DNA from: Litoditis marina
Lineage: Eukaryota > Nematoda > Chromadorea > Rhabditida > Rhabditidae
DNA: 64,000 bases
Direction of reading: 5' to 3'
NCBI GenBank assembly: GCA_964036275.1
Contig: OZ038433.1
Span: 35,745,336-35,809,335, forward strand
The position numbers and the translations under genes were made by a program. The notes under the pieces are model-generated. The model ran no database searches, was not told the origin of the DNA, and worked only from the letters and a program-made list of their open reading frames with translations. Below, one piece after another: positions 25,901 through 38,975 of the stretch (positions are counted from its first letter, which is position 1; every line of letters begins with the position of its first letter).

Positions 25901-27463
25901 TTGTGTCGGAGAGGCAAAATCCTGCTACATTCCTCTAAATAAAGTTCACAAGTTGATTGGGAGTTCATTACAATATCTGGTTTTTCATAGAACAAAGTGG
26001 TGAGTCAGCTATACTAGTTGATCCAAAAATGTGTAAAACTTTCAAACTTTCAGTGGTACACAGTTCTTCTGCTCCATAATAAGCGTCTGGCCGCTGGCTG
26101 CACCGTTGTGATCTACTCGCTGAGCGCGAAGTACCAAGTTACCGAGAACATTCGTATTTTGAAGGTAGGCAAATACCGTTCATTGAACAAGTAATAACAC
26201 TTTGTTGATATTAAAATCTCCTACTTTGACTTGACGGTGCTGATACTCACAAACTATCAAGTTTGTTTGTCATGTAACTTTCGGTAAGAACCACACTTCC
26301 AGCTCATTGCACGTAACATCGGTTTGACCGTGGTTTTCGAGAAAAAATCTTCCTTCTAAACGATTGATATTTCATTGTAGCTCAAACGTAAGTTTCTACT
26401 TTGTATACTAGTCAGTACGTCTATATGTTCTCCGTCGTCCACAAATCTCGCACAAAGTGCTGTTTTTCTAACATAACATCAACTGTAGTCGTTTTGTACA
26501 AAATATAAATGTATTGTTAAATTTCAGCTGGTGCGTAATGTGTTTATCTTAATTACCACTGCAGTCGGTTCGGTGGTGTTGTTTATGGCGGTGGCCCGCT
26601 CGTTGCCCACCTTCAACCGAATCCAACCATTCATAGTCGTCGTACTGGAACTCATCATTTCCGGGTGAGTTCCCATTTTTGCTGAAATAAAATATGATTC
26701 TGTAATTGATAGTCGAAAACAGATGACGTCCAACCGTGGGCGAACAATTTACTAACGAATGACTAGTGAAAATTAGTGAGCTGATCACCTGTACATTCGG
26801 GACAATTATAGACAATGCAAGAATCATCTCATTTAGCACGCACTGTTTTGAAAACAACGCAGGAGATAGTGAGTTAGGGGGGGAGGGACAGTTTTCGGGT
26901 GGTATTTTAGGATTCAAGATTTCAAGATTGATTCATTAACGTCATTTGGTTGCAATATGATGTTTCTTAACGGCCACCCCAGCACACTGTCTCTGCACAT
27001 TCTCAATATGTTCGAACTTTTTGGGTCACGCTGGTAATATGAAGAAGCACAACCCAGAACCCAGATTAATCGGTTTCACAAACACTAACTCATCTCAGTT
27101 TAGTGCGTGGTTTGTGAAGTTTCGATATCATTAGAACCAGTGTTGCAAACCGACGTACACCTTATATGATATACCAGTGTATATATTCCAAATCACCAGT
27201 ATCGTATTATCCGATGTTTCACATTCGTCTATCTAATTATTGTTAGTAAGTTGTTCAATTCGTACAGGTTTCCGATCGAGATGTCGCTGATCATGTGGTG
27301 GGATTCAATTGAACGAAACCGATTAGCGCTGCAGCTGGAGCAGCGCGCGAGACAACGGATGTACTCGACCATGGAGTACAGTATCTGGGACTCGGCCCAA
27401 GAGTCCCTACTCTATTTCAAACAGTTGAATCGGAGCTGGAGCAAGCAACACGAGAATCATTAG
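22918..27463 (+). CDS. Sre-family serpentine chemoreceptor (locus A)
   Basis: Seven exons: 22918-22940, 23355-23656, 24350-24483, 25404-25550, 26054-26164, 26528-26664 and 27268-27463. Phases close to give about 349 aa, the usual Sre length. Exon 2 begins the receptor proper (YLPLFTNSS, then TM1 and FHPNLKIICI). Exon 3 carries TM3 ending AIVFERTVATNFILNYE, the Sre ER..A....YE signature. Exon 5 carries YSLSAKYQVTENIRILK, the other hallmark (YsLS.rfQ.xEN). Exons 6-7 hold TM6-TM7 and a charged tail. Sre proteins are plasma-membrane chemoreceptors, generally in sensory neurons. The tiny first exon (MHYVMLL, donor CAG|GTGAGT) is inferred from phase only. The tail differs from loci B and C, making A the divergent member. 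Intron 3 contains a TIR element. Confidence 0.85.
24817..25300. mobile_element. TIR element within Sre A intron 3
   Basis: The ends GTTCAATAACTCGAGAGGGA and its reverse complement bound about 484 bp. A second inverted pair lies just inside (CTAATCTCGCA at about 24918 and TGCGAGATTAG at about 25260). No coding capacity. It contains the ~125-bp dispersed repeat at 25031-25160. Confidence 0.8.
25031..25160 (+). repeat. Dispersed ~125-bp repeat, copy 2
   Basis: Same family as 18478-18605. It shares GAAGTAAATTGAATA, TTGTGCACTTTG, TTTAACATGTTTCACG and GATTGACTGACAGTAT. Nested inside the TIR element above. Confidence 0.75.
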
Positions 27464-29173
27464 AAACAAACTGTAACTGGTAGAATTACACCATTTTTAG
27501 ACAGGAAAGTTATAGGCAAAACGACAGTTGTGGACAATTCAACAGTTACAAAAACCAATTAGTTTTTAGTAGGTAGTGAACCAGTTGAATTTGTCCACCA
27601 CCAGTTCCTCATATCAAAAGGTGAAATTTTCTTTTTTCCGACATTCTGAGCGTTAGACTGTGTCTGAGTTTCGGTTTCACCACGCTTATTTGAGTGAAAA
27701 GTCATTAGAAACGAGCTGTAACGGGCTTCAAGCGTCTATAGATAGGAAAGTCATAGGCGAAATCACAGTTCTGGACAACATTTAATAGGTTACACAATCA
27801 TAGTTGTTTTTGGTAGGTAGTCAATCAGTTGAATTTGAGGATCAGCAGTTTACTCTAAAAAGGTAACATTTTTGTTTTACAAGATTGTGAGCGTCAGAAT
27901 GTGTTTGAGTTTCTGTTTCACAACGCTCATTTGACTGTGAGACTTTGTGCAAGATTTTGTGAGGTAATATTTGTGCAAACGAATTACCTTGCGCCCACCC
28001 AGTTCAAAACGTGTACTCTTGATACTTTTTTTAAGATACTTAGTCCTCATGGTGACGAAACTAAAACCACGACGTTCCTGGTATCAGTATACTTAATTTA
28101 ATAGATGTAGCTTTTTTAGATGTAGATTTGGTTACTTTATACACTGCAAACTTGTTTTATTGCACTCAATATACATTGTTGACCATATAGGGTTACGTCT
28201 AAAAAGTGATTCGAGAACATTGAAAGGTGTGATTTTTTCTGTGCTAATTCAAGTGATTCCCAGCTCGTATTGTTTACTACTAAGTGTGCTTTCATGTAAC
28301 GTGTTTGTATCTGTGATAGATAAATTTTCTCCGAGGAAGCAGCTTTCAATCAGAACAGAAAAATAACAAGGGCGTAACAAATATCACCGGTGCAACGTGT
28401 CTCGAGTAAAAACTACCTCTCATAATTTCAAGAGAAATAAAACTCGACCAGACTTTTTGAAGTCGGGCGGAGTTTCCAGAACGAATGTAACCTTTAATAT
28501 ATAATATTTTCGTCAGCTCTGTTGCATATATGTAGTACGGTTCCAATATATGTAGTAATAGAGTCCTCTCTAATTGCCCCAAATTTGGTATAGTTCTAAT
28601 CGTTCCCACTGAGACCTCGGCAACGTGCCAACAAAATTACCATGCGGCTTTGAACAATGTTAATGTTTTCCAAAACAATAAACGTTTTACTGTGCGCGGC
28701 AGTTAACCCTTGTTACAGTACGTGGCAAAAAATTATTCTCGAAAAATCTGTTATTTCTATGAAATATATTTTTTCGAAGTCAAGTCTCAATGCGAATGGC
28801 GAGAACTATATTGTGCCCTTCGAAACTGAAAACATTGCCCTTTCCAGAAAATTGGCAGGAATGCCCCATCATTACTGTTCAGTTTCCCATTCTCATCTTC
28901 ACATGTTCAGATTCACATTTTTCCTTCATCCAAGATCGCACGATTTAGAGCTCATCTATCTTCAAACCTGCTTTGGGCACAAAGTTGTTTCCATTTGCCC
29001 CGCCACTGAAAAAATGCTGAAAAAAATAAGTCACGAAAGTGTGTCGGATAGTGAGACCTGACCATAGGGTAGATGTCTTTTATGTAGACGTCGAAAAATG
29101 GTGCGCAAAAACCAACTACGCAAATTCAGACAAAATTTGCACTGCGGCGCATGCACCAAAGAAACCCCTCTTA
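27464..29173. other. Intergenic, no supported gene
   Basis: The stretch 27474-27640 is partly repeated at 27706-27905 (shared phrases around GTAACTGG, GACAGGAAAGT and GGTAGT.AA.CAGTTGAATTTG), so the Sre A 3' flank contains a diverged direct duplication. A 134-codon open frame at 28657-29061 has no recognisable domain. Confidence 0.4.
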
Positions 29174-30300
29174 GGCTGTCTTCAGACTTTTCGTGCGATA
29201 CAAGATACACGATACATGCGCGCTCTAATCATGTGTATCGATTGCATTTTTGTAGCGGCGACAGATACATGCGTCACGCGATGTATCTGTCGTGTTCATA
29301 CTTTTTCTACAGTATCTCGGCGTCAGATACATCATTTTGAATCGACGATACACTTTTTTTGAAGATTGCGGCCGGCATTCTACACTTCACTCATATTGTG
29401 GATACATCTAGGTTTTCGGATTATAAAAGTGATTTTTGTGAAATTTTTCCAATTGATAGAATGTTCCCCCACATAAAACAGATTGGTATTCGCAAAAAAT
29501 TTCATTTTCGCGCGCGACGCGCGCGTACGCGACGCGTCAAAATGAGAAAATATGCAGATTTGGGTCAAATTTGTGAACTGTGATTATCGATCATGGAGAT
29601 TGCGAATGTGGATATCAATTTTATATCACGCACGCGACGCGTGCACGCGCCGCGACAAAAATTTAAAAACCCGTAGAATTCAATAAAACTTGGGAACCTG
29701 AGGAAATTGATCATTCTGAAGTCAGATGTGAGCTTGGTACAAACTTGGGATCAAGCGCGCGCGCAGCACGCGACGCGACAAAAAATTTCAACTTTTGTGC
29801 ATGAAGATAAATTTTTGGGATAGGGAGTGGTTGGCCACGCGGATAAGAACGTATCACGAGGTTCGGATATATATTCATAACCAGCATGATCGAATACCCC
29901 ACCCATCCCAATTTCATATGAATCGACTCATTTTGATATTTCTGCCGCGTCGCGTGCACGCGCTTCGCGTGAGTGAAATTGAGTATATGGCATGGAGATC
30001 GGTAACAATGATCATCAGCGTTTTTTTCACGATGTCCAAAGTTTATCGAAATTCATTCATTTTCACATTTTGTCGCGGTTTGAAGAATACCTATAAATAT
30101 CTATGGAATGAAGAATTTAAAATTGTTAAAAGTTACTTTTGAATTTGAAACTAACAAAATCGAAAAAATGTATCCTGGAACGTTCATACTTTTCTGATAC
30201 GTTGGCGCCAAGATACGGATACAAAATGAGACGATACAAATAATTCGAAAATGAATCGTGTATCTGTATCTTGTATCGCACAAAAAGTCTGAAGACAGCC
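29174..30300. mobile_element. 1.1-kb TIR transposon, non-autonomous, PIF/Harbinger-like
   Basis: Terminal inverted repeats of about 45 bp begin GGCTGTCTTCAGACTTTT and continue through GCGATACAAGATAC. TTA flanks both ends, compatible with a TTA target duplication. Inside are several GC-rich palindromic clusters of CGCGACGCG type (about 29508-29538, 29628-29655, 29755-29780, 29943-29968). No transposase is recognisable, and open frames here are not convincing. The superfamily is inferred from the TWA-type duplication only. Confidence 0.82.
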
Positions 30301-31450
30301 TTACACATCTTGGAAACACGACCCGGTTAACCGCGAGGAACCACCTTCAAACCTCACAAGACACGATAATTCCACATTCAATGTTAGAAAGCGCTCCACC
30401 AACAGACAGAAAGCGCCCCACGGAGACTTGTATAACGATCTAAGATCTCTTATTTTTGCGTAATGTCTTTGTATAACAATCTGATACCTGATATTTTTGC
30501 GTGAAAGGTTTGCCGCGCTACACTAATTTGCATCCTCGACAGTAGTTTTTTTTTCCAATATAGTATAAGTGTTGTTTTAATTATCTGTAATTAATTCATC
30601 CTCCAACTTCATGTGCACACTTCCTAGCTCCTGGAGCTGATCGTAAACATATAGAGTTTGGTTTTCGTGTCGTACCAAATTCGTTCAACGTGTAAGAAGT
30701 GCAGGCCCACGGCTGTTCCCCTGCTCAGATGTTCAAATGTTCAAAATCAATGTTTCCACTTAAAATACGCGGACATTTTCAGTTTCACACTTCGGAACCT
30801 TCAGAAAGGGCTAGGTTTATACGACAGGTATTAGAGAGGATTATTTTTATGAGTCGCACGTGTCGTACGTTACCGTTCTATCTCATTCTGCGATAATCAA
30901 AGGCCTTCTCGATTGACTCAATTTTGCAGACATTTGGCATGATTGTTCCCTGTTCATATCTTGAGATTTACTTTTTTCCTGTACCCCCCCCCCCCCCCCC
31001 CAAGAGCGACGCAGAGCTCATCTTACCATAAACCTTAAACCCTGTATCTTGCTTAGTTTTCCAGAAAATGAGGCACTTACGTATTTAGTACAAAACATGA
31101 AGGAACCCGGGATGCTTGTGTCAGCGTAGTTGTTCTCATATGCGCTCCGACATTACTTGGTACTGGGCAAATGTTTCACTTTATAGTATCAGATAATAAT
31201 TGGATACATGAGAGCAGACTGGCCTTTTCCGAATCGTTTTCAATTCACGTCAATTGCGTAGAATCCCACGTTCCAACTTAGCGAAACAAATGCACAAGTC
31301 CAAACTGAGCCAGCTGTTTTTCTCACCGTTGAAACTGCAAAACGAAGACCACGAAAACCACGAAAAAAATCTTAGAAAAAAAGACCGCAGTTCTCCTTCT
31401 TTGAACTGCGTTTTTTTTCTCAGATTTACATAGGGTCAGAGTCAGCTCGA
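30301..31450. other. Intergenic with an 18-C run
   Basis: No gene seen. A run of 18 C lies at 30984-31001. The phrase around 31044-31085 (TATCTTGCTTAGTTTTCC..) is partly repeated near 33165-33205. Confidence 0.5.
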
Positions 31451-32052
31451 GGCAGGGTTCATACTTTCACGCGCGCGTAATACGACCGCGTAATACGCCA
31501 ACAAGCATGTTGAAACTTTCTGATTTAATACGCGCGGCGTAATACGCGATGCGAGTTCACCCAACCCGTTAATGAACTGGATCATTCTGATTTAAGTCAG
31601 AAATGGACAACCGTCGATTTCTTATTGATTTTTTTCCCTTCGCTTATTAACAATGCTAAAATTATGAAGTTTTTTAATATTTCAATATTTTCGAAAACAT
31701 CGAAAATTAAACTAAACTAGTTGAAAACTTAGCGTACATTGAATCAATACAAAAGATTGTGAGTATCGAAAAGTAAAATTCATGAAAACAATATAAAAAT
31801 ATGTATATTTTGAGTAAACTCATGAAAAACCTCAGCTTTTTTCGAAAAACGTTATAAGTTTCAAACGTGAAACGCGTCTCAAATCAAGTACGTACTTCAT
31901 TTACGCGTATTAAGCCGAAAAAAGTATGGACGACATTTTTGAAGTACGCTACGTCAAAATTTCGCGTGATACGGCGACGTAAATTGATAACCATGATTTC
32001 TACACTAAAAACGCGGGCGTAATTCGCGCGCGTAAAAAGTATGGACTCTGCC
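31451..32052. mobile_element. ~600-bp TIR element with CGCGCG-rich ends
   Basis: Left end GGCAGGGTTCATACTTTCAC and right end (complement) GGCAGAGTCCATACTTTTTA form imperfect inverted repeats. Both are followed by (A)CGCGCGCG and a GTAATACG-type motif. No coding capacity, and no matching target duplication was found at the borders. Confidence 0.78.
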
Positions 32053-32547
32053 TTACATGTCCGAAATACACGAACCACGTTCAGTTTCACACTTACAAAA
32101 CATTACACACAAACGGTAGGGTTCATGCTACTCAGATCACAAAGCGAAATATCAGCCTTTTCTGTTGACCAATACTTCTGGTGTCTTTACGTCACAAGAC
32201 GTCATGTTTTTTTCCTAATTCCAGTATCAAACGATTCAGAGCTTAAATTTGTTCGTACATCAGTCAATCAAGCTAATAATAGACCAAGTGTTTATTAGTG
32301 TATATTTATAAGTATATATTTTTGATGATGGTTTATCATTCGCCAAAAGGTTGCCGAAAGAGAAACAAAGTTCATTGTTGAAACCTCAAACGTCATACCC
32401 CACTATACATAAGCCGAATTTCCTGGAATGAATTCAATTTCAAAGGTGGCTGAATTGGGTGAATTTCATAAACGTTTTATAGTTCGAGAACAGGTATTTT
32501 ATTCGCGAGAATTGGGTTAAAATAGTCAAATTGGGTGAAAATAGTCT

Positions 32548-33112
32548 GTTAACTCATAAGTCAAAATTAGAGAGGGACGGATTCTTCAAGTCGTCAAGTC
32601 GTTTGAGCTGCAGTCTTTTTGTGAACGCATGCTGATAATGTATGTCGAGCAGTTGTACTGCTCAGAGTATGTGTGCGAGAACATCCCGGCACCTTCATCT
32701 CATCTTGCGTCTCATGTTTGCGCACTATTTTGCGACACTCTCATCCCGGAGCGATCTATACCCACAGAAATAGCGTATAGTTGAGGAGACACTGAAATCG
32801 AATCGAATTTTCACGATAAAGACCTCCGGTTTTGTTGGTCTAGCGGTTCAACACTGTCACTTCTAGTAATGTGCACATCTTTGTTGGCTGTAAACGTGGT
32901 GCAGTGACATACTTCACAATTATACAGGTTTTAGGAGAAAAACTGTGCCGCTGACTAACAACCTACAGTTTAGATTAAAAACGCACCAGATAGTACGGAG
33001 TCTACGTTTTATCTCCAGAGTAACACTCATCTTGTCAGATAAACGAACTGCGTACAGTATACTAGTATAGGTTAAAGAACCCGTCCCGCTCTAATTTTGA
33101 CTTATGTGTTAA
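32548..33112. mobile_element. ~565-bp TIR element with GTTAAC ends
   Basis: Left end TGTTAACTCATAAGTCAAAA and right end (complement) TGTTAACACATAAGTCAAAA continue as inverted repeats for about 42 bp through AGGGACGG / CGGGACGGG. The interior is non-coding. Confidence 0.82.
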
Positions 33113-33706
33113 CATTCTGACCTTTTAGCAAATGAAAAACCATTATCAGAAATATATACTTTTATATCTCTATCTTGCTTCGTTTTCTCAGAAAAGCGGC
33201 TTACGTAATGACACCGATAGGGGGTTGCGTACGGGGTATGCTCAAAATAGCCTATAGAAGTAAAAAAGCATTTTCAAAACTTTCTATCATATACACAACA
33301 CAATAAGAGATTACAAAATTGAATAATATCTGGACTGAACCAAGTCAAGTTGCGTCACAGTGAAAATTTTCATGTTCTCTTTTTTATTGCTTGATGTTAT
33401 GCAAATTTTACAAATTTTCAATCATAAAGTTTTTTCATGGTCTATGGGAAGACATTGAAAAACTTTCTTTGGCTTTTCAAATTTTTCGTGAAACTCATAT
33501 TATAGCGGATCGGTTTCTTCAACCTCATCAATGATCCTTGTTATGTGGGCATGTCTTCATACTCTTCCCTAATAGAACACAATAAAACACCCACGAACCT
33601 TTTAGCGGTGTCCTAAGAATACGAATTGAACTTTCTGACAGGACAATTCCACCTACATTTTTGGAAATCAAAACCATTCTTGATAACACGTTGATTTGTT
33701 TTCCAG

Positions 33707-36700
33707 GCGAGAGTCTGAACCAGAACCTGCCGCTGTTCACCAACAGTTCCCTTCTAATCGGGTCGCCCCTGATGACTGAGTTTTCCTCCCTTTTATTCCT
33801 CGAATTGTTCGTCCTCTTCATTTCGGTAGTGGTGAATACCGCCCTGATATTTGCCCTGAAGTCGTCCAGTCTCTTTCATCCAAATCTGAAGATCATCTGC
33901 ATATCACATCTGGTCGAGTTCTACTTTCTCGCCGTAGCTCAGGTGGTGCTCATCTGCTACCAATCTGGCATCCTCAAGGATACCGGTTAGTTTTCAAACC
34001 TGGTTTTCTCTACAGCTTCCGCATTCACATTTGGCTATTTTTCAGTTTCGGGTTTTGGGATAATTTACCCTCACAGCTTATCATCCATAATAATTTGTTA
34101 TCACTGTTTTTTTTTTCTGGAAAGTTGTCGTGAGAAACTTATAAGAAAAACTAGGAGATTGAAACTATTATACAAAACTACGATGCTTGTATAAGCAAGC
34201 TCAACTAACTGTTGATACCATAGCAATCAATATGATCTCATGCGAAGTTGGTGAGATGTTGCTCATGGGGTATCCCATGAGGTTTTGAGAAATTGATACC
34301 GCGCCAAGAGCTTGATCCCTCGATTAAGTTGAGACATAATATATAGTTCGTTTCACCGAACAATAGCTCTCTATTACAGTACATTTATGTCGGCGGAGCA
34401 ACATGGTTGAAAAACATCCAAGATGTAGATTTAAATCAAGGCTCAGGAAGGGATTGAACACGCAAGCTCTCTGCGGAACGGCGCCATATAGCGCACCGGC
34501 CATATAGGGCACATTAGGGAGAACAAAATATCTCTCAAATACAGCTGGCTCTAGATCGCATGCCTAATATGATCAAAGTTATATCATTTGAAGATAAAAC
34601 CATCGAAATATTACTCAGAAGTCAATTGAGCAACTATACTTTCCCACAACCCTTTCTAAACCAAATGTGAGTGATTTCGCAAACTTTAGGTGGCTAATTT
34701 ATGATAGTTAACGATAAAGTTAATTCACTACGAAGATTTTCTATTCTTCTAATTTCATCAACCAAAGCTTAACATGATGGCGAGAGGGCATTAGTTCATC
34801 ATTAAACACTCAAGATGTGAACGATTGGTTTGGAAAAACCCAGAAAAATAACGTTAGTTGAATAAAGTTGTAATTTAATTGAAAACGGCGCACGCGAGCC
34901 GCGACGCATGTGGTCACATACTTGAATCGGTTGTCTGTTTTGTATTCGTAGAGGTACATTGTTTGGTGGAACGCATTTGTAATGTTTGGTCAAACACCCA
35001 GGCTATTCGATGGATTCGGATGACACATAATGACAATGTTTCTTGAGAAGTATGGTAGTTTTTTCTTAGAATTAGAGGGTTATCGGACCAAGAATATCAA
35101 CGTATGAGTATAGTTAGCAACCTAAAACACTTCCTTTTCCACGTGGGGAAATTTGTCTAGTTAGATGAATTCTACGTTTGATTGTGAGTTTTTCTAAGCT
35201 CTACCATATAATCCTGATACACCGGGATTTTCTTTCATCCCGGCAAATGCATTCGTCGTCTATATAGACTAAGTGTTATGTTCTGAAAGGTGTCCTTGAC
35301 TAAAATAACAGTATTTCTTTTAAGACGTTGCTTACAGATGAGATGACTCAAGAACTTGTTCTCATGGGACCAACGTTTTGTCAGGTTCACTTTGTGTCCT
35401 CCACTGTACTTGTGCAATCAGCACTAGTACTTGAGCGCACCATTGCAACTGTTTTTATTCAAAACTACGACGTAAGTTTAATTCTATCAATACGTTACCG
35501 ATAACTGTTTTTGCTGACGTTTCATGTGTAGATGAGCCATGCCACAAATGAAGCGGAGAAATATTTGAAAACCAGTCGTTTGCTACTTTTCTGGGTAGAC
35601 GTGAAACAAGCAAAAGCTGCAAACTGGTAGTTTCTAGTCTTTCTAGCGATCTTCAACATGTGAAAATAGCCGATATTGCACCAAAGTTCAAAAACCCTCG
35701 GAAACTACTTGAAATATTTAGGAAAAATCGAGTTCTTTAATTGGGATCTCCATCTGTGGTTTGAAATGGGCGACGCTGAGTATTGTTAGTGTCTCAATTT
35801 CACTTGAATGCATGACGTTCAAACATGCCAGTATACTGCTGGTTGCACTTCTTTTGCTGAACAACACTGTGAGTTTTTCAACTTTCAGAAAAGAAGTGGT
35901 TATCTAATTAGAGTGCTCATCGCAAAATCAAAAAAAGGATATAAACTGAATTCCCAAACTTTACATTTGAGAATCATTCATGTTAAGGAGGACGACTGTG
36001 TGAACTAATCCCGACGCATCGGTCATTTGAACTGCAATTGACAAATAGATTGCAGTTTACAGGACTGAAGCGTTGGGATTGGTCCACACAATCGTCCGTC
36101 TTTAACCCTCTTCATAATAATAATTCCGTCAAATCGGCAAACCTGGACGATTTTTCACACGTATTCAGAGCCCTCATGCATTCATAATATTGCCAAACAA
36201 GACTATATGGACTTTGAACGACTTTTTTTCTCAAATCTATATTAAAAGTGGGACACTTCTGAATAATATCGCGTATTTACAGTGGTGTTATACTCTACTT
36301 CGCTATAACGAGAGACAAGCTTTGACTTGCTCAGTTGGTCTACATTCCTTGTTGGCAAAGTATCACCTCACAGAGAATATTCGGATCCTCAAGGTAGTGG
36401 GACAAAAATGAAAAGTATACAGATTTTTCATATAATCCACAAAATGACATGTAACGTCCGAAACCACTGCCGTTTCATCATGTTCAAATCATGGAACTAT
36501 TTGAATGTATGATCAAAAGATTTGCATAGACGTGCATAAAAAAGAGATTTTAAAACTTGTCTCGACACGATCAAACGAACAAACAAGTAATCAAACACAA
36601 TATTTATTATACTGTATACTGTTGCAGAAGTATTCTGCGAAAAATAGAACAATACCAATGTTGCACAACGGTCCACAAAGCCCGCATAAAATTTCAGAAA

Positions 36701-38975
36701 TTGCCGAAGGGTGTTTGTACAATGGCATGCGTGCGTTGTGAACAATTGTGCAACATTGGTATTCTTCTATTTTTGCAGGATACTCCTGCAAAAGTATCAC
36801 AGCAATTCGTATCGTTCACTTTTTGCTGATATAGAGGTCAGACCAAACACAACTCACACAATTGTTGGTTCCCTCACTTTTTCCTAATTGTTCGCTTTTT
36901 GCTGTTGTACTCTTACAACTTCCCATTTCGCCTATTCACAGAGTGGATCTTGTGATCTCACTACATCAAATATCTTGTGAGTTTATATAATTTGTAATGC
37001 GGATCTTGTTACTTCATTATATGGCAATTTTTTGTGTTCAAGAAGCCGAATGTAGACCATGAACTTGCAGGTATTGTATTATAACGCAACTTATTGATTC
37101 CGTGATTATCGACAACTGAACAAACAAAATCTTTGGTTGACTATAACATGAACACCGCTTTTGGCGCCGATAGTGGAATGGGACTCGCCACTGAAAAATT
37201 TACGAGATTTTAAACGCCAACTCACTTTCAATGTACTGATCAGAATCATTACCAAATTACAAGCCTTCATGTTGAAACTTTCTTATTTTTTTGTTTCGGC
37301 GCCAATTGGCGCACGCGCCCAAACGGAACAAAAATCCTCAGTTTTGAGCCACCAGCTCACACTACATATGTTAATCATTGAATAGAGCGAATTTCAAACG
37401 ATTGAACTGACGATTTCGTGTGTTCCGGTTTGGGCGCCATTTAGCGCCTGTTCCGAGCGCCAGAAGTTAGAATTCTATTTGGAAAAGGTGAATCCTTATT
37501 TCAAATTGTAAAATTCAATATCTTTTAACTTGTAACAGTTTAATTGACGATAACTGACATCTTTCCAACCTTGGCGCCAATTGGCGCCAGCGCCCGGCGC
37601 CAACAGATTTTTTCCGGTTCTAAGACAAACCAACTTACTTTCCCTGTGACCACCATTAACTGTACCAAGTTTCAGACGATTCCATTGACGATGTCGTGTG
37701 TTTAGATTTTGGCGCCGTTTGGCGCCTAGTCCGAGCGCCAGAACGAGAATTAAATTTGAGCAAATTGAAATCCACATTTCACACTGAAGTGTTCAACAAA
37801 AATTGACGACAACTAGTGTTTTGTCGTTTTTGGCGCCTATTGGCGCCCGCGCCTGGCGCTAATGAAGTTAAATGATTCCCCAAACATGTTTCAAATTTGG
37901 GCCAAATCGATTCAGTAGTTCTTTCACTACGATGCGTGCATGATTCTGTGAGGGACGAGGGAGGCATTACGACGGAACTTTTTAACAACGACACGAAACC
38001 ATAACTCTGGCGAAAATCATCCGATTTGGCTAAAATGTTCACACAATATTCAATTTGTGATTCTCTAACGTTGTCTTCATTTAGTTTCCAAAAAACGATT
38101 ATATTTGAAGCTATTTATCAATTTAAAGCAAAAAACGAGTCCGCAATGGCCAAACCAAAGACAACTCACGCAGAGCGCTTCGCCGCGCGATTGTCTGTGT
38201 TCACTGCTTTGGATGAAAGCATCTCTGCTCAATAATACCATTTCTCTCTAGTTCCGTACGTATTGCAGTTACAATCTCACAATCGATTGTAGGGTAATGT
38301 TCTCTTCAAACGAACTCTTTTAGTTAGTTGGTAATATCTTCATCTTGATCACGACCACTGTTGGCTTCGCCGTGATACTGATGATTGTCGCCCACTTCCT
38401 GCCCTTGTTCAATAGAATCCGGGAAGGAATCATCAGTGTGTTCCAACTTCTTATCTGCGGGTAAGACCGAGATAATCTCTATTCTGGATCTGTATTCTGT
38501 GAATAACCTTCGCGGGAAAAAAAAGCCACATTGTTTCTACCTATCTATGCGGCTTTGTTCCGGAATTTCTCAGCGATTTCTTTATCCTTCCCTCTAGATC
38601 TTCCTTTCCACTATTAGTAGAACACAAATAGCGCATTTAAAAAAAGGTGTGGGATCCGTTATTCAAAATATGCCCACATGCGGCGTATAAACAGGAGCGA
38701 ACAATACACACTTCAAAGCGTTTTCGAAAATAAAATTTGAAGCTGAAGCATGTTCCTACCAGCCCACCAGCTTGTCACATTTTTCTTGTAGGATCCCTCT
38801 AACTCGTGGGAATTATTTTCGTGAATTTCGCGACATTGTTACTTATTGTAGGTCTCCAGTCGAAATGTTATGTGTCGTGCGGTTGGAGTCAAGTTGGCAA
38901 GACAGAGTGAGAAGGCGACAGCGACAAAGAGTCCGACTACGAAGTTGTCCCACTGCTAACTGCAGTACCGTGTAG
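33707..38975 (+). CDS. Sre-family serpentine chemoreceptor (locus B), first exon unresolved
   Basis: Exons seen: 33707-33985, 35338-35471, 35722-35868, 36283-36393, 38324-38460 and 38852-38975. Phases (1,0,0,0,2) match locus A exactly and give 309 aa plus an unlocated N-terminus. Hallmarks: LPLFTNSSLLIG, FHPNLKIICIS, LVLERTIATVFIQNYD, HSLLAKYHLTENIRILK and the arginine-rich tail VRRRQRQRVRLR. The role is inferred as a sensory G-protein-coupled receptor. The coding exons closely resemble locus C, and intron 2 also aligns with that of C in places. Intron 3 contains a TTAA MITE. Intron 4 carries the 1.6-kb composite GGCGCC repeat, which accounts for its length. The exon 2 donor is GTTAGT, shared with C and D but not A. 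The reading frame is open throughout the listed exons. Confidence 0.83.
35983..36105. mobile_element. TTAA-flanked MITE, copy 2
   Basis: A 123-bp palindromic element in Sre B intron 3, same family as 14772-14895. It shares GGACGA.T.TGTG near each end, the internal TTTGAACTGCAATTGA and AGGACTGAAGCGTTG, and TTAA at both borders. Confidence 0.85.
36619..38190 (+). repeat. Composite foldback + GGCGCC repeat, second copy
   Basis: Second copy of the unit at 18654-20804, inside Sre B intron 4. The left foldback arm is truncated by about 93 bp. The order is otherwise the same: foldback, CCTATTCACAGAGTGGATCT, GGCGCC-rich part, GAGGGACGAG, and the hairpin repeat end at 38141-38190. The copies have diverged and differ in tandem copy number. 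Confidence 0.85.

Noticed and set aside
28657..29061. 134-codon open frame on the plus strand
   Set aside because: Starts at an ATG but shows no family resemblance and overlaps repeat-like sequence. Left out for lack of support.
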